Shown here in pieces: positions 25,204 to 32,930 of a stretch of 64,000 nucleotides of DNA. The stretch comes from CAZWEJ01 sp964632435 (GTDB taxonomy: Bacteria > Patescibacteriota > Saccharimonadia > UBA4664 > SCTI01). Both the position numbers and the translations under genes were made by a program. The notes under the pieces are model-generated. The model had not been told where the DNA came from and searched no databases. It was given only the letters and a program-made list of their open reading frames with translations. The stretch lies in NCBI GenBank assembly GCA_964632435.1, contig CAZWEJ010000001.1, forward strand, positions 29,859 through 93,858, given 5' to 3'. Numbering within the stretch: the stretch's first letter is position 1; every line of letters begins with the position of its first letter.

Positions 25204-25221
25204 ATCTACTTGTAGCTCATT

Positions 25222-25446
25222 ATGTCAGATACAAAGGAAGTAATCGAACTATCCGGAACCGTTCTGGAGACCCTCCCAAACGCAATGTTTAGGGTTGAGC
25301 TCGAGAACGGTCACGTTATTTTAGCCCATATCTCTGGGAAAATGCGTATGCACTATATTCGCATATTGCCTGGAGACAAGGTGACTGTTCAAATGACCCC
25401 ATATGATCTGACAAAAGGCCGAATTACTTATCGGCATAGAGATTAA
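25222..25446 (+). CDS. infA: translation initiation factor IF-1
   Basis: 74 aa OB-fold protein. (I)ELSGTVLETLPNAMFRVELENGH start and the HISGKMRMHYIRILPGD(K)V centre are conserved. Sits between secY and rpmJ with its own promoter. Confidence 0.96.
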   Translation: MSDTKEVIELSGTVLETLPNAMFRVELENGHVILAHISGKMRMHYIRILPGDKVTVQMTPYDLTKGRITYRHRD

Positions 25447-25461
25447 GTTTAGAGGATTAGC

Positions 25462-25575
25462 ATGAAAGTACGCCCCAGCGCAAAAAAGATGTGTTCTAAG
25501 TGCAAAATCGTTCGTCGCGAACGGGTAGTTTACGTTATCTGCGAAAATCCTCGACACAAGCAGAGGCAAGGTTAA
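25462..25575 (+). CDS. rpmJ: 50S ribosomal protein L36 (bL36)
   Basis: 37 aa, starting at the ATG at 25462 with AGAGGA upstream. MKVRPSAKKMCSKCK start. Zinc ligands C11, C14, C27 and H32 are all present. Its TAA overlaps the rpsM ATG by one base. Confidence 0.95.
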   Translation: MKVRPSAKKMCSKCKIVRRERVVYVICENPRHKQRQG

Positions 25576-25961
25576 TGGCTCGTATTGCTGGTGTTAACAT
25601 CCCAAATGATAAAAGAGTTGAGATAGCTCTCACTTATATATATGGGATTGGCCTCACGACTAGTCAGAAAATCCTGGCCACAACCGGCATCAACCCAAAT
25701 ACAAGGGTTAAAGATCTGACAGAAAGCGAAGTTATTAAGCTTCGAGAAGAGATTGATAAGAACTTAACAGTTGAAGGCGATCTTCAGCGAGTTGTTTCTC
25801 AGTCAATATCCAGATTGAAAGAGATTAACTCTTACCGTGGGCTTCGCCACAAGAACAACCTTCCAGCTCGCGGACAGCGAACTAAGACCAATGCACGAAC
25901 AAAGCGAGGCAAGAAGGTCACAGCTGGCAGTGGACGTAAAAAAGCAGCATCAAAGACTTAG
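25575..25961 (+). CDS. rpsM: 30S ribosomal protein S13 (uS13)
   Basis: 128 aa from the ATG at 25575. MARIAGVNIPNDKRVEIALTYIYGIG start, SYRGLRHKNNLPARGQRTKTNARTK motif. A longer upstream reading frame is only rpmJ in another phase. Contacts P-site tRNA and the L5 bridge. Confidence 0.96.
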   Translation: MARIAGVNIPNDKRVEIALTYIYGIGLTTSQKILATTGINPNTRVKDLTESEVIKLREEIDKNLTVEGDLQRVVSQSISRLKEINSYRGLRHKNNLPARGQRTKTNARTKRGKKVTAGSGRKKAASKT

Positions 25962-25976
25962 GATTAATTAGAAACA

Positions 25977-26372
25977 ATGGCAACCAAGACTGCAACTAAA
26001 GCAAGACGTAGAAAAACCAAGCGCAATGTCGCTGTTGGTGTTATGCATGTTCATGCTACGTTCAACAACACCATTATTACTATTGCTGATGAAAACGGAA
26101 ACTCACTAGCATGGGCAAGCTCTGGAGCGAGTGGGTTTAAGGGCTCGAGAAAATCAACTCCCTACGCAGCACAGGTAGCAGCCGAAAAAGTTGCACAGTC
26201 TGCTAAGGATATGGGTATGCAGCGAGTAAGCGTTGAAGTTCGCGGGATTGGAAGCGGTCGAGAATCCGCCATTCGCGCACTGAGCGCAGTTGGAATTCAG
26301 GTAGCAAGCATAAAGGATGTTACCGGTATTCCTCACAACGGTTGCCGACCACGAAAGCCGAGGAGAGTCTAA
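25977..26372 (+). CDS. rpsK: 30S ribosomal protein S11 (uS11)
   Basis: 131 aa. (V)HATFNNTIITI(A)D motif, KGSRKSTPYAAQ segment and the C-terminal PHNGCRPRKPRRV. Basic N-terminal tail. Overlaps rpsD by one base (TAATG). Confidence 0.96.
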   Translation: MATKTATKARRRKTKRNVAVGVMHVHATFNNTIITIADENGNSLAWASSGASGFKGSRKSTPYAAQVAAEKVAQSAKDMGMQRVSVEVRGIGSGRESAIRALSAVGIQVASIKDVTGIPHNGCRPRKPRRV

Positions 26373-26989
26373 TGGCACGAGATCTTGCACCAATCGTAAA
26401 GCGTTCAAGACGCGAAAAGACTGCTCTTCATCCAAAGGCGGTAAAGGGGCTTACTCTTCGCAATTATGCTCCTGGCCAACACGGTCAGTCCATGATGCGC
26501 TCAAAGATGAGCCAGTATGCGGTTCAGCTTCGAGAAAAGCAGAAGGTAAAGCGCATGTACGGTTTGCTTGAAAAGCAGTTCAGACGCGTTATCGCCGAGG
26601 CTGAGCGTAGGCAAGGTGTTACAGGTGATATTATGGTTCAATTGCTTGAACAGCGCCTAGATAATGCTGTATACCGCCTAAATTGGGCAATCAGCCGACA
26701 GGCGGCCCGTCAATTGGTTACACATGGTCACATTTTGCTCAACGGTAAGCGAGTTGATATCCCATCAATTCAGCTTAAGCCAGGTGATGAGCTTGAGGTT
26801 AGAGCAAAAAGTGCTTCAAATGCCTACTTCACCGCTCTTAAAGAGCAGTTGGCAAGCAATCAATCAACAGTTGGTTGGTTAAGTTCAGATGCAAAGAAAC
26901 TTAAGGCTAAGGTTACAGGAGCCCCTTCACGCGAAGACGTGACTGAGGAGATCAACGAACAGTTAATCATTGAGTTCTACTCAAGGTAA
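26372..26989 (+). CDS. rpsD: 30S ribosomal protein S4 (uS4)
   Basis: 205 aa from the ATG at 26372, preceded by GAGGAGAG within rpsK. The N-terminus has no CXXC zinc site, so it is the C-minus type. The S4 RNA-binding domain (QRLDNAVYRL...ARQLVTHGHI) lies near residues 95-125. Residues about 40-65 are typical (NYAPGQHGQ). Confidence 0.96.
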   Translation: MARDLAPIVKRSRREKTALHPKAVKGLTLRNYAPGQHGQSMMRSKMSQYAVQLREKQKVKRMYGLLEKQFRRVIAEAERRQGVTGDIMVQLLEQRLDNAVYRLNWAISRQAARQLVTHGHILLNGKRVDIPSIQLKPGDELEVRAKSASNAYFTALKEQLASNQSTVGWLSSDAKKLKAKVTGAPSREDVTEEINEQLIIEFYSR

Positions 26990-27012
26990 GTAATAAAGGA
27001 AGGAATTAGAAG

Positions 27013-27954
27013 GTGTTGTACGACATTCAACTCCCAAACATCAAGACCGTCAAAGAGGATGGCAATCGCGCAACCTTTGCGATTGAGCCACTTTACTCTG
27101 GCTATGGTATGACATTAGGGAACAGCCTACGCCGTGTTATTCTTTCAAGCTTGGGTGGTGCAGCTGTCACTGCCGTAAAGATTGATAACGTGGCTCACGA
27201 GTTCTCAACAATTGATGGCGTCAAAGAAGACGTTGTTGAGATTATTTTAAACTTAAAGAAGCTTCGCTTCCGAGTTTATAGTGATGAGCCTCAGTACATT
27301 ATCCTCACCAAAAAAGGTAAGGGGAATGTTACTGCTGCAGATATTAAGACAAACTCCGATATCGAGATTGTTAACACAGATCAACACATTGCAACGATCG
27401 ATAACGACAAGACTCAGATTGGAATGGAGATTAAGGTTGAGAAGGGCCGTGGATACATTCCTGTAGAGGCTCGCGAGAACGAGAAGCTCGAAGTAGGTAT
27501 GATAGCTGTTGATGCGCTTTACAGCCCAGTTCGACGAGTTCGCTACAATGTTGAGAATACTCGTGTTGGTCAGGTTACCGACCTCGATCGATTGGTTCTT
27601 GAGGTAGAGACCGATGGCTCAATAAGCCCAATGGACGCAGTCACTCAGGCAGCCGAGATCTTGGTACGCCACTTCTCAGTCGTTGGCGGTCAAACTGCTC
27701 CTGTTGGCGAAACTCAAGAAGTCGCTGAGGACAGCAAAGAATCAAATGCAGCTAAGATCATGATTGAGGAGGTAAACTTTACACCTCGAACAACTAACGC
27801 GCTGCTCAATAACGATATTCGCACTATGAAGGATCTTCTTCGATTAACCGATAGTGAGCTAAAGGAGCTAAAGGGATTTGGTGCTAAGGCTTACGATGAG
27901 GTCAAGGACAAGATCGCAGAGCTCGGTTTCGCTAAAGAGACAGAGGAAGTTTAA
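27013..27954 (+). CDS. rpoA: DNA-directed RNA polymerase subunit alpha
   Basis: 313 aa, GTG start with AAGGAAGGAATTAGAAG upstream. N-terminal dimerisation domain (FAIEPLYSGYGMTLGNSLRRVLLS-like) to about residue 230, a short linker, then the C-terminal domain with two helix-hairpin-helix motifs (TMKDLLRLTDSELKELKGFG). The complete CTD implies standard UP-element and activator contacts. Confidence 0.97.
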   Translation: MLYDIQLPNIKTVKEDGNRATFAIEPLYSGYGMTLGNSLRRVILSSLGGAAVTAVKIDNVAHEFSTIDGVKEDVVEIILNLKKLRFRVYSDEPQYIILTKKGKGNVTAADIKTNSDIEIVNTDQHIATIDNDKTQIGMEIKVEKGRGYIPVEARENEKLEVGMIAVDALYSPVRRVRYNVENTRVGQVTDLDRLVLEVETDGSISPMDAVTQAAEILVRHFSVVGGQTAPVGETQEVAEDSKESNAAKIMIEEVNFTPRTTNALLNNDIRTMKDLLRLTDSELKELKGFGAKAYDEVKDKIAELGFAKETEEV

Positions 27955-28449
27955 ATGCACCGTCACGGTTATAAAGGTCGAAAACTACAACTCGAAGCCG
28001 GTCCTCGCCGGGCGCTGATTCGTGGTCAGGTTACCTCATTGGTTCTGCACGAGCAGATTACCACAACTGAGGCCAAAGCTAAGGAAATTGCTCCTTACTT
28101 CGAGAGACTTGTAACTAAGGCCAAAAAGGGTGACCTACATAACCGTCGCCAGATACGATCGTTTTTAACTACCGATAAGGCAACTCAAAAGCTAATTGAA
28201 GAAATTGCGCCGGTATTTAAAGACCGTAATGGCGGTTACACTCGAATTGTTAAGCTCGGCAACCGACAGGGCGACAACGCCAAAATGGCTGCTGTGATGC
28301 TTACTGAAAAGCCAAAAAGAGTTGCTACAGAAAAGGCAAAGACAGAGACCAAGGGTAAGATTGAGGACAAGCCTAAAGCAGAAACCAAGAAAGCTGCCCC
28401 TAAGAAGGATGCTAAACCTAAGGCTAAATCAGCTAAGGGAGATAAGTAA
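27955..28449 (+). CDS. rplQ: 50S ribosomal protein L17 (bL17)
   Basis: 164 aa. MHRHGYKGRKL(Q)... RGQVTSLVLHEQITTTEAKAKE core is normal. About 45 extra C-terminal residues are rich in Lys, Ala, Glu and Thr and look unstructured. Starts on the base after the rpoA stop and overlaps rplM by one base. Confidence 0.95.
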   Translation: MHRHGYKGRKLQLEAGPRRALIRGQVTSLVLHEQITTTEAKAKEIAPYFERLVTKAKKGDLHNRRQIRSFLTTDKATQKLIEEIAPVFKDRNGGYTRIVKLGNRQGDNAKMAAVMLTEKPKRVATEKAKTETKGKIEDKPKAETKKAAPKKDAKPKAKSAKGDK

Positions 28450-28880
28450 TGAAGACATATTCCGCAAAACCATCAGAACTTACGCATGATTGGTATGTAA
28501 TCGATGCCAGTAACCAAACTCTTGGCCGTATTTCTACAATTATTGCTACTCACTTGATGGGGAAGCATAAGCCGCAGTATACCTCACATATTGATTGTGG
28601 GGACAATGTTGTGGTTATCAATGCAGAGAAAATACAGGTTACTGGGAACAAGTTAACCGAGAAGAAGTATTACCGACATTCGGGCTATCCAGGCGGAATA
28701 AAAGAAAAAGTACTCGAGGACGTACTTTCAAGCCATCCCGAAAGAGTTATTGAACACTCCGTAAAGGGGATGCTTCCAAAGAACCGATTACAGGATGTAC
28801 GAATGAAGAGATTAAAGGTTTACGCCGGTCCAGAGCATCCACATGGTCCGCAGAATCCTAAAGAATTGGGAGCTAATTAA
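28449..28880 (+). CDS. rplM: 50S ribosomal protein L13 (uL13)
   Basis: 143 aa. (W)YVIDASNQTLGRISTIIATHLMGKHKPQYT start region and the VKGMLPKNRLQ(D)... LKVYAGPEHPH motif are diagnostic. Overlaps rpsI by one base. Confidence 0.96.
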   Translation: MKTYSAKPSELTHDWYVIDASNQTLGRISTIIATHLMGKHKPQYTSHIDCGDNVVVINAEKIQVTGNKLTEKKYYRHSGYPGGIKEKVLEDVLSSHPERVIEHSVKGMLPKNRLQDVRMKRLKVYAGPEHPHGPQNPKELGAN

Positions 28881-29278
28881 TGGCTGAAAACTCAAAGTAT
28901 TATTACGGCTTAGGCCGCAGAAAAGAATCAGTTGCAACTGCCCGACTATACCAGGGTGGTGGCGAGATAGTGGTTGGCGAGAAAACCGCTGATGAGTATT
29001 TCAATAATAAGTCACTAACACTCCTATTACAGCAACCAATAGCTCTTGCGGGGCGCGAAAAGAAACTTCGAGTAACTCTAAGTGTCAAAGGTGGCGGTAA
29101 GCGTGGCCAGGCCGAGGCAGCACGGCTCGCTATTTCTAGAGCATTGGAGGAGATGGACGAGAATTTGCGCCCAACACTTAAGAAAGCGGGCTATTTAACT
29201 CGAGACCCACGGGAGAAAGAGCGCAAGAAGCCCGGATTGAAGCGTGCTCGAAAAGCACCTCAGTTTAGTAAGCGATAA
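28880..29278 (+). CDS. rpsI: 30S ribosomal protein S9 (uS9)
   Basis: 132 aa. YYGLGRRKESVATARL start, VKGGGKRGQAEAARLAISRAL centre, and the C-terminal (K)PGLKRARKAPQFSKR tail that reaches P-site tRNA. Last gene of the long operon; terminator follows. Confidence 0.97.
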   Translation: MAENSKYYYGLGRRKESVATARLYQGGGEIVVGEKTADEYFNNKSLTLLLQQPIALAGREKKLRVTLSVKGGGKRGQAEAARLAISRALEEMDENLRPTLKKAGYLTRDPREKERKKPGLKRARKAPQFSKR

Positions 29279-29297
29279 ACAAAAATATTTCAAAAAA

Positions 29298-29324
29298 AGA
29301 ACCGCCATGATGGCGGTTCTTTTT
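29298..29324 (+). terminator. intrinsic terminator after rpsI
   Basis: AGAACCGCCA (29298-29307) pairs perfectly with TGGCGGTTCT (29311-29320) around TGA. An A-run precedes and a T-run follows, so it could terminate in both directions. Confidence 0.9.
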
Positions 29325-29384
29325 ATTCTCGACCTAAGACATTAATAAAATTAATAGCTTGGGTTGAGTGACAAAGTGAGTGAG

Positions 29385-29450
29385 ATGCAGGTGGGTGAGG
29401 CACGCTAGATGCCTCACCCTCCCTTTCCGCTAGATACCTGCATTCGGAAA
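29385..29450 (-). ncRNA. candidate pseudoknotted RNA downstream of the GC-rich gene
   Basis: Three helices are visible. ATGCAGGT (29385-29392) pairs with ACCTGCAT (29436-29443). GGGTGAGGCA (29393-29402) pairs with TGCCTCACCC (29410-29419). TTTCCG (29424-29429) pairs with CGGAAA (29445-29450), and the loop of this last stem contains 29436-29443, so the first and third helices form a pseudoknot. An 8-base direct repeat CGCTAGAT occurs at 29403-29410 and 29428-29435. Placed in the 3' region of the minus-strand gene, so the minus strand is assumed. No known family was recognised. Confidence 0.45.
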
Positions 29451-29470
29451 AGCTGCTCCATCGGTAAAGA

Positions 29471-29574
29471 TGCGTAGTGAATCCGACCACGCTACGCGCC
29501 CGATTGGCGGCACATAGGCCGCGCTAAAGCTGGAGAGCCTTGAAGTTTTACGGGGCAACCTCCGTGTCGCCCCG
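29471..29574 (-). ncRNA. run of hairpins in the 3' region of the GC-rich gene
   Basis: In order on the plus strand: GCGTAG...CTACGC (from about 29472 to 29497), GCGGC (29507-29511)/GCCGC (29518-29522), and CGGGGC (29551-29556)/GCCCCG (29569-29574). None is followed by a clear U-run on the minus strand, so simple termination does not explain them. Together with 29385-29450 they make about 190 bases of structured RNA after the stop codon at 29613. Confidence 0.35.
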
Positions 29575-29612
29575 ATTTGTCCCCCCCGTGCCATTCTTGG
29601 CGCGAGCTTGTT

Positions 29613-30887
29613 TTACTTCTTGGTCTTCGAACGCCGACGAGCGCCCTTGGTTCCGGAGCGCTCACCCTTGGCGTTAACGCCCACGTTGCCGCGACGGTTA
29701 CGCCTCGGGTCGTCCGGACCCTGCGGGTTAGCCTTACCGATCCTGGGGCCGGCTCCAGGAATCTTCGGGGTGTTAGGCTCCTTCGACTTCTTGGCGGCCT
29801 TGGAGCCACCAGCCTTTCCGCGGTTGCGCTGATCGACCTGCTTGACCCGATTACTGCTTGCGCGAGCATCGCGGTCGAGCTTGCTCAGAACCATCATGAG
29901 CTTGCTGTCCAGCTTGAGGTTCCCCCTCAGAATGCGCAGCGCATGGTGAATATCACGAACGTTCTGTCGGGTCTTCAGGATCTCCTCCGCCAGATTCTCA
30001 ATCGGCTGAGTCATCAGCATCATGAGGTACGAGCCGGGGTCGATCTCCTTGATCCCCTCGCTGAAGGCGTTGATCCGCCTCTGGCGAGTGGCTTCGATCT
30101 CCGAGATCATCTCGGAGATCTTCTGCTGAGCCGCCGCCCTCTTGCTGAGGCTCTGAAGAGCGATGATCATCGAGGCGTTGGGCCGAAGCTGCGCCTTCAT
30201 GATCCGCACGGCGTTCAGCTCGCCGTAGACCGAGTTGCCCTCCTTCAGAAGCGTCTCGATGAGCTTATCGAGAGGCTCATTGAAGATCCGATGGAGGTAC
30301 GTGCCCTCATCGATCAGATGGAGGTCATCCATGAACTCCTCCCGAAGGGTATCGATGCGACGCTGGAGGGCGGCCTTCTCGGACTCAGCCTTGGTGGTAC
30401 CCTCATCGCACAGGCGCTTCAGCGTCTGCATGAAGTCGCTCTCATCCTCGAGCTGCTTCATAACCCCCAACATCGCTTCGGTGACCGTAATGCCACGCCT
30501 TCTGGCGTCGTACGTTGCGGTCTGCATGAGGGGGAAGTGGATCAGGTGGTAGAGCCGGGTGTCCTGCTTGATCAGACTCACGCCGTTGCCGTACTTGGCA
30601 ATCGCGTCCGTCTTGAGACGCTCGGCTTTCGCCGAGACCTCGTTGAGATCAACGCTGTCGCCCTCGACGTAGCCGGTCGAGAGATCCTCGACGCGGTGAC
30701 GCCTGGGAGCGCTACCAGTAGTCGAGCGCTTGGGGCGACTCTTCCGCCCCTTCTGCCTGCGAGGCCGACGCGACCTGATCGCCTGCCCGAAAGCAGACAT
30801 CAGTTCGTCGGTTGTCGCGACCCGATCGTCGGCCGGGGCCGGATCGGAGGTCTCCCCCTGGGGATTGACCTGGGGCGAAATCGCCAT
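29613..30887 (-). CDS. unknown protein with three helical repeats and basic tails
   Basis: 424 aa from the ATG at 30887, chosen because GAGGTGA precedes it; an in-frame ATG nine codons upstream has no ribosome site. Residues 35-65 and 345-424 are rich in Arg, Lys, Gly and Pro and probably disordered and nucleic-acid binding. Between them three repeats of about 86-90 residues align at LIKQDTRLYHLIHFPL (105), LIDEGTYLHRIFNEPL (191) and EIDPGSYLMMLMTQPI (281), each with a preceding charged helix. The gene is visibly GC-richer than its neighbours. It has its own promoter and attenuator-like leader. No family recognised. A plus-strand frame of similar length opposite it has no start signals. Confidence 0.65.
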   Translation of the reverse strand: MAISPQVNPQGETSDPAPADDRVATTDELMSAFGQAIRSRRPRRQKGRKSRPKRSTTGSAPRRHRVEDLSTGYVEGDSVDLNEVSAKAERLKTDAIAKYGNGVSLIKQDTRLYHLIHFPLMQTATYDARRRGITVTEAMLGVMKQLEDESDFMQTLKRLCDEGTTKAESEKAALQRRIDTLREEFMDDLHLIDEGTYLHRIFNEPLDKLIETLLKEGNSVYGELNAVRIMKAQLRPNASMIIALQSLSKRAAAQQKISEMISEIEATRQRRINAFSEGIKEIDPGSYLMMLMTQPIENLAEEILKTRQNVRDIHHALRILRGNLKLDSKLMMVLSKLDRDARASSNRVKQVDQRNRGKAGGSKAAKKSKEPNTPKIPGAGPRIGKANPQGPDDPRRNRRGNVGVNAKGERSGTKGARRRSKTKK

Positions 30888-30944
30888 GTTATCACCTCGT
30901 TTGGGAAGAGCCATAACTTCTGACTCACTTTGTCAAAAAAACAT

Positions 30945-30963
30945 CCGGATTGTTGCACCCGGA
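30945..30963 (-). terminator. attenuator-like hairpin in the leader of the GC-rich gene
   Basis: On the minus strand TCCGG-N9-CCGGA (30963-30945) is followed by TGTTTTTTTG. It lies a few bases after the predicted transcription start and ahead of the gene, so it would stop most transcripts unless prevented. An overlapping stem pairs the first transcript bases AACTTC (30967-30962) with GAAGTT (30921-30916), which includes part of the same hairpin. Confidence 0.4.
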
Positions 30964-30973
30964 AGTTGCGCCA

Positions 30974-31002
30974 ATATTAACATAACTATCTTTATCTGTC
31001 AA
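30974..31002 (-). promoter_or_regulatory. promoter of the GC-rich minus-strand gene
   Basis: On the minus strand TTGACA (31002-30997), 17 bases, TAATAT (30979-30974). The extended -35 TTGACAGAT matches those of rplC and rplJ. Predicted start near 30967. Confidence 0.75.
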
Positions 31003-31014
31003 CCACCTTACGTC

Positions 31015-31043
31015 TGGCCACTAAAACATAACCGCTATATAAT
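31015..31043 (+). promoter_or_regulatory. promoter giving a leaderless transcript for the RCK gene
   Basis: TGGCCA (31015-31020), 17 bases, TATAAT (31038-31043). The GTG start at 31050 falls at the predicted transcription start, and no ribosome site is present. Confidence 0.55.
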
Positions 31044-31049
31044 AATTTT

Positions 31050-32039
31050 GTGAGCACTAGAAGATTACCGTGGAAAATTATACTCGCGGCACTTATTACT
31101 GTTGCGTTTGGGACAATCGCATTTGTTGAGTTTGAGCGTCTATCCTACCCAGACGCCTTCTACCATACGCTTCTGGTTATGCTTAGGCATTTCGGGTATG
31201 TTGAAGTCCATGATCCGATTGCAAGGTTCGTAAACGTTGCGCTCATACTCATCAGCTTTGTTCTCATAGGTTATTTGATTAAGTGGTTTGCAGAATATAT
31301 CATTGGTGTAAGTGATTCGGTGCGAAAAAAAAGATTGGAAGCAAAAGTTAGCAAAATGAAACATCATTATATTGTCTGCGGTCTCGGTCGAGTCGGTAGT
31401 CAGGTCGCTCGTGAAATGAAGATGGAAGACGTCGAGTTTGTGGGTGTAGATCGGGACGATAATAAGGTTCAAGAAGCTATTGCCGCTGGTTATACTGCAT
31501 TCCAGGGTGATAGCTCGGCCGAAGAGGTTCTCAAGTCGGCTGGTATTGATCATGCTGCAGGTTTGGTTGCAAGTCTTGGAGACGATTCAGCTAATCTGCT
31601 GGTAGTTCTAGCAGCTCGCGCCATCAACCCCGATTTATACATAGTGGCGAGAGCTAATCGTGCAGAAAATGAAGTCAAGCTCAAGCGCGCGGGTGCAGAT
31701 AGAGTGGCGCTACCTTACCAGATAGGTGGTTATCATATGGCTTCAATGGCCCTCAGGCCAAGTGTGGTTGATTATATGGATGTCGTTAGCAGCTCAGGCC
31801 AAGCTACAGACCTACAGGTTGAGGAGATGGTCGTGCACGAACACTCCAAGCTTGCTGGTCATAGATTGGGTAAAGCTCTCACCGAGGGAGCCGTGGGGGC
31901 AACAGTCATAGCGATCAATGGCTCTGATGGCAGTAGCCGAGTAAGACCTACGGGAAATGAAGTTATCTACCCCGGGGACAGGTTAATAGTCCTCGGTCGT
32001 AAAAATGACCTAACACGGGCATCCGAACTGGTTCAATGA
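31050..32039 (+). CDS. potassium-channel-like protein with RCK (TrkA-N/TrkA-C) domains
   Basis: 329 aa, GTG start. Two membrane segments (residues about 8-28 and 60-82) bracket a pore-helix-like region. Then a TrkA-N Rossmann domain (HYIVCGLGRVGSQVAREM, about residue 110) and a TrkA-C domain near the end. The selectivity filter is degenerate: where TVGYG is expected the protein has HFGYV (residues 47-51). It may conduct with altered selectivity or act as a sensor. Overlaps the pseudouridine synthase gene by four bases. Confidence 0.8.
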   Translation: MSTRRLPWKIILAALITVAFGTIAFVEFERLSYPDAFYHTLLVMLRHFGYVEVHDPIARFVNVALILISFVLIGYLIKWFAEYIIGVSDSVRKKRLEAKVSKMKHHYIVCGLGRVGSQVAREMKMEDVEFVGVDRDDNKVQEAIAAGYTAFQGDSSAEEVLKSAGIDHAAGLVASLGDDSANLLVVLAARAINPDLYIVARANRAENEVKLKRAGADRVALPYQIGGYHMASMALRPSVVDYMDVVSSSGQATDLQVEEMVVHEHSKLAGHRLGKALTEGAVGATVIAINGSDGSSRVRPTGNEVIYPGDRLIVLGRKNDLTRASELVQ

Positions 32040-32923
32040 GTCGAAAAGTAATAATTCCAGATTCAGCCGCCGGTGAGCGGCTCGATGTTGTTTTGGCTAA
32101 AATTACCGGCCAAAGTCGAAGCTCGTTGCAGAAGCTATTCAAAGAGGGGAAAATTACCATTGATGGACAAACTGCTTCGGCTAAACAGACAGCAGTGGAA
32201 AGTCAGCAAGTTGAAATTAGCAATTTAGAAGTTGATGAGATGCCACCAGCGCCGAGTTTAGAAGTTTTATACGAAGATGACGATTTGATGGTGGTTGAAA
32301 AGCCTTCAGGGCTTGCTGTGCACTTGAGTGAATCAGGGAGACCTCAACCAACCGTAGCTGCTTTTGCAAAGGAATATGGGGTGGTAGATGAAGATGATGA
32401 CCGCCCTGGAATAGTCCATAGGCTAGATAAAGACACTAGTGGCTTGCTTGTGATCGCTAAGAACCCTGCATCGAAGGACTTTTTACAGCAGCAATTTAAG
32501 GATCGTAACGTAGATAAGACCTATATTGCATTGGTTAGGGGACACATGCCAGAGGATGAAGCTACAATCAATTTGCCTATTGAGCGCGATCGCAAACGTC
32601 CTACAAGACGCGCAGTTATCCCTGGAGGAAGGGGCTCAGTCACACACTATAAGGTAATTGAGCAGCTCGACGGGTATAGTCTGCTCGAAATAAAACTCGA
32701 AACAGGCCGCACCCATCAGATAAGGGTTCATTTTTCTCACCTGGGACATCCAGTTGCAGGGGATGATCTTTATGGAGGCCCAGCAATAAAGGGATTGAAA
32801 GGGCAGTTCTTACATGCGGCAAAGATTTCTTTTACTTCGCCTTCGGGAGAAAGGGTTGAAGTTGAAAGTGAGCTTCCAGCTGACCTAAAAAATACTCTGG
32901 AAAGTCTTCGCAAGGAGGTATAA
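32036..32923 (+). CDS. RluA-family 23S rRNA pseudouridine synthase (RluD-like)
   Basis: 295 aa. N-terminal S4 RNA-binding domain (about residues 12-60), then the synthase domain with the catalytic HRLDKDTSG motif and the (E)TGRTHQIRVH motif. The S4 domain and length fit RluD/RluC rather than RluA. Target uridine not decidable from sequence. ATGA overlap with the upstream gene. Confidence 0.9.
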   Translation: MSRKVIIPDSAAGERLDVVLAKITGQSRSSLQKLFKEGKITIDGQTASAKQTAVESQQVEISNLEVDEMPPAPSLEVLYEDDDLMVVEKPSGLAVHLSESGRPQPTVAAFAKEYGVVDEDDDRPGIVHRLDKDTSGLLVIAKNPASKDFLQQQFKDRNVDKTYIALVRGHMPEDEATINLPIERDRKRPTRRAVIPGGRGSVTHYKVIEQLDGYSLLEIKLETGRTHQIRVHFSHLGHPVAGDDLYGGPAIKGLKGQFLHAAKISFTSPSGERVEVESELPADLKNTLESLRKEV

Positions 32924-32930
32924 TAGCGCT

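Larger units (their letters stand above)
29369..30936. other. GC-rich island flanked by a 13-base inverted repeat
   Basis: TGACAAAGTGAGT at 29369-29381 recurs as its reverse complement at 30924-30936; three more of the next four bases also match. Between them lie one GC-rich minus-strand gene and a structured RNA region, both unlike the neighbouring ribosomal genes in base use. No transposase is visible and no target duplication was found, so this may be an inserted cassette or a chance repeat. Confidence 0.4.

Noticed and set aside
29385..29450. HDV-like ribozyme
   Set aside because: Helix order on the minus strand is similar, but there is no P3 hairpin and no joining strand that could hold the catalytic cytosine.
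29577..30923. 448-codon plus-strand reading frame opposite the GC-rich gene
   Set aside because: It has no promoter or ribosome site, and the minus strand has a near-consensus promoter, a ribosome site and a protein with clear internal repeats. Long antisense frames are common in GC-rich genes.
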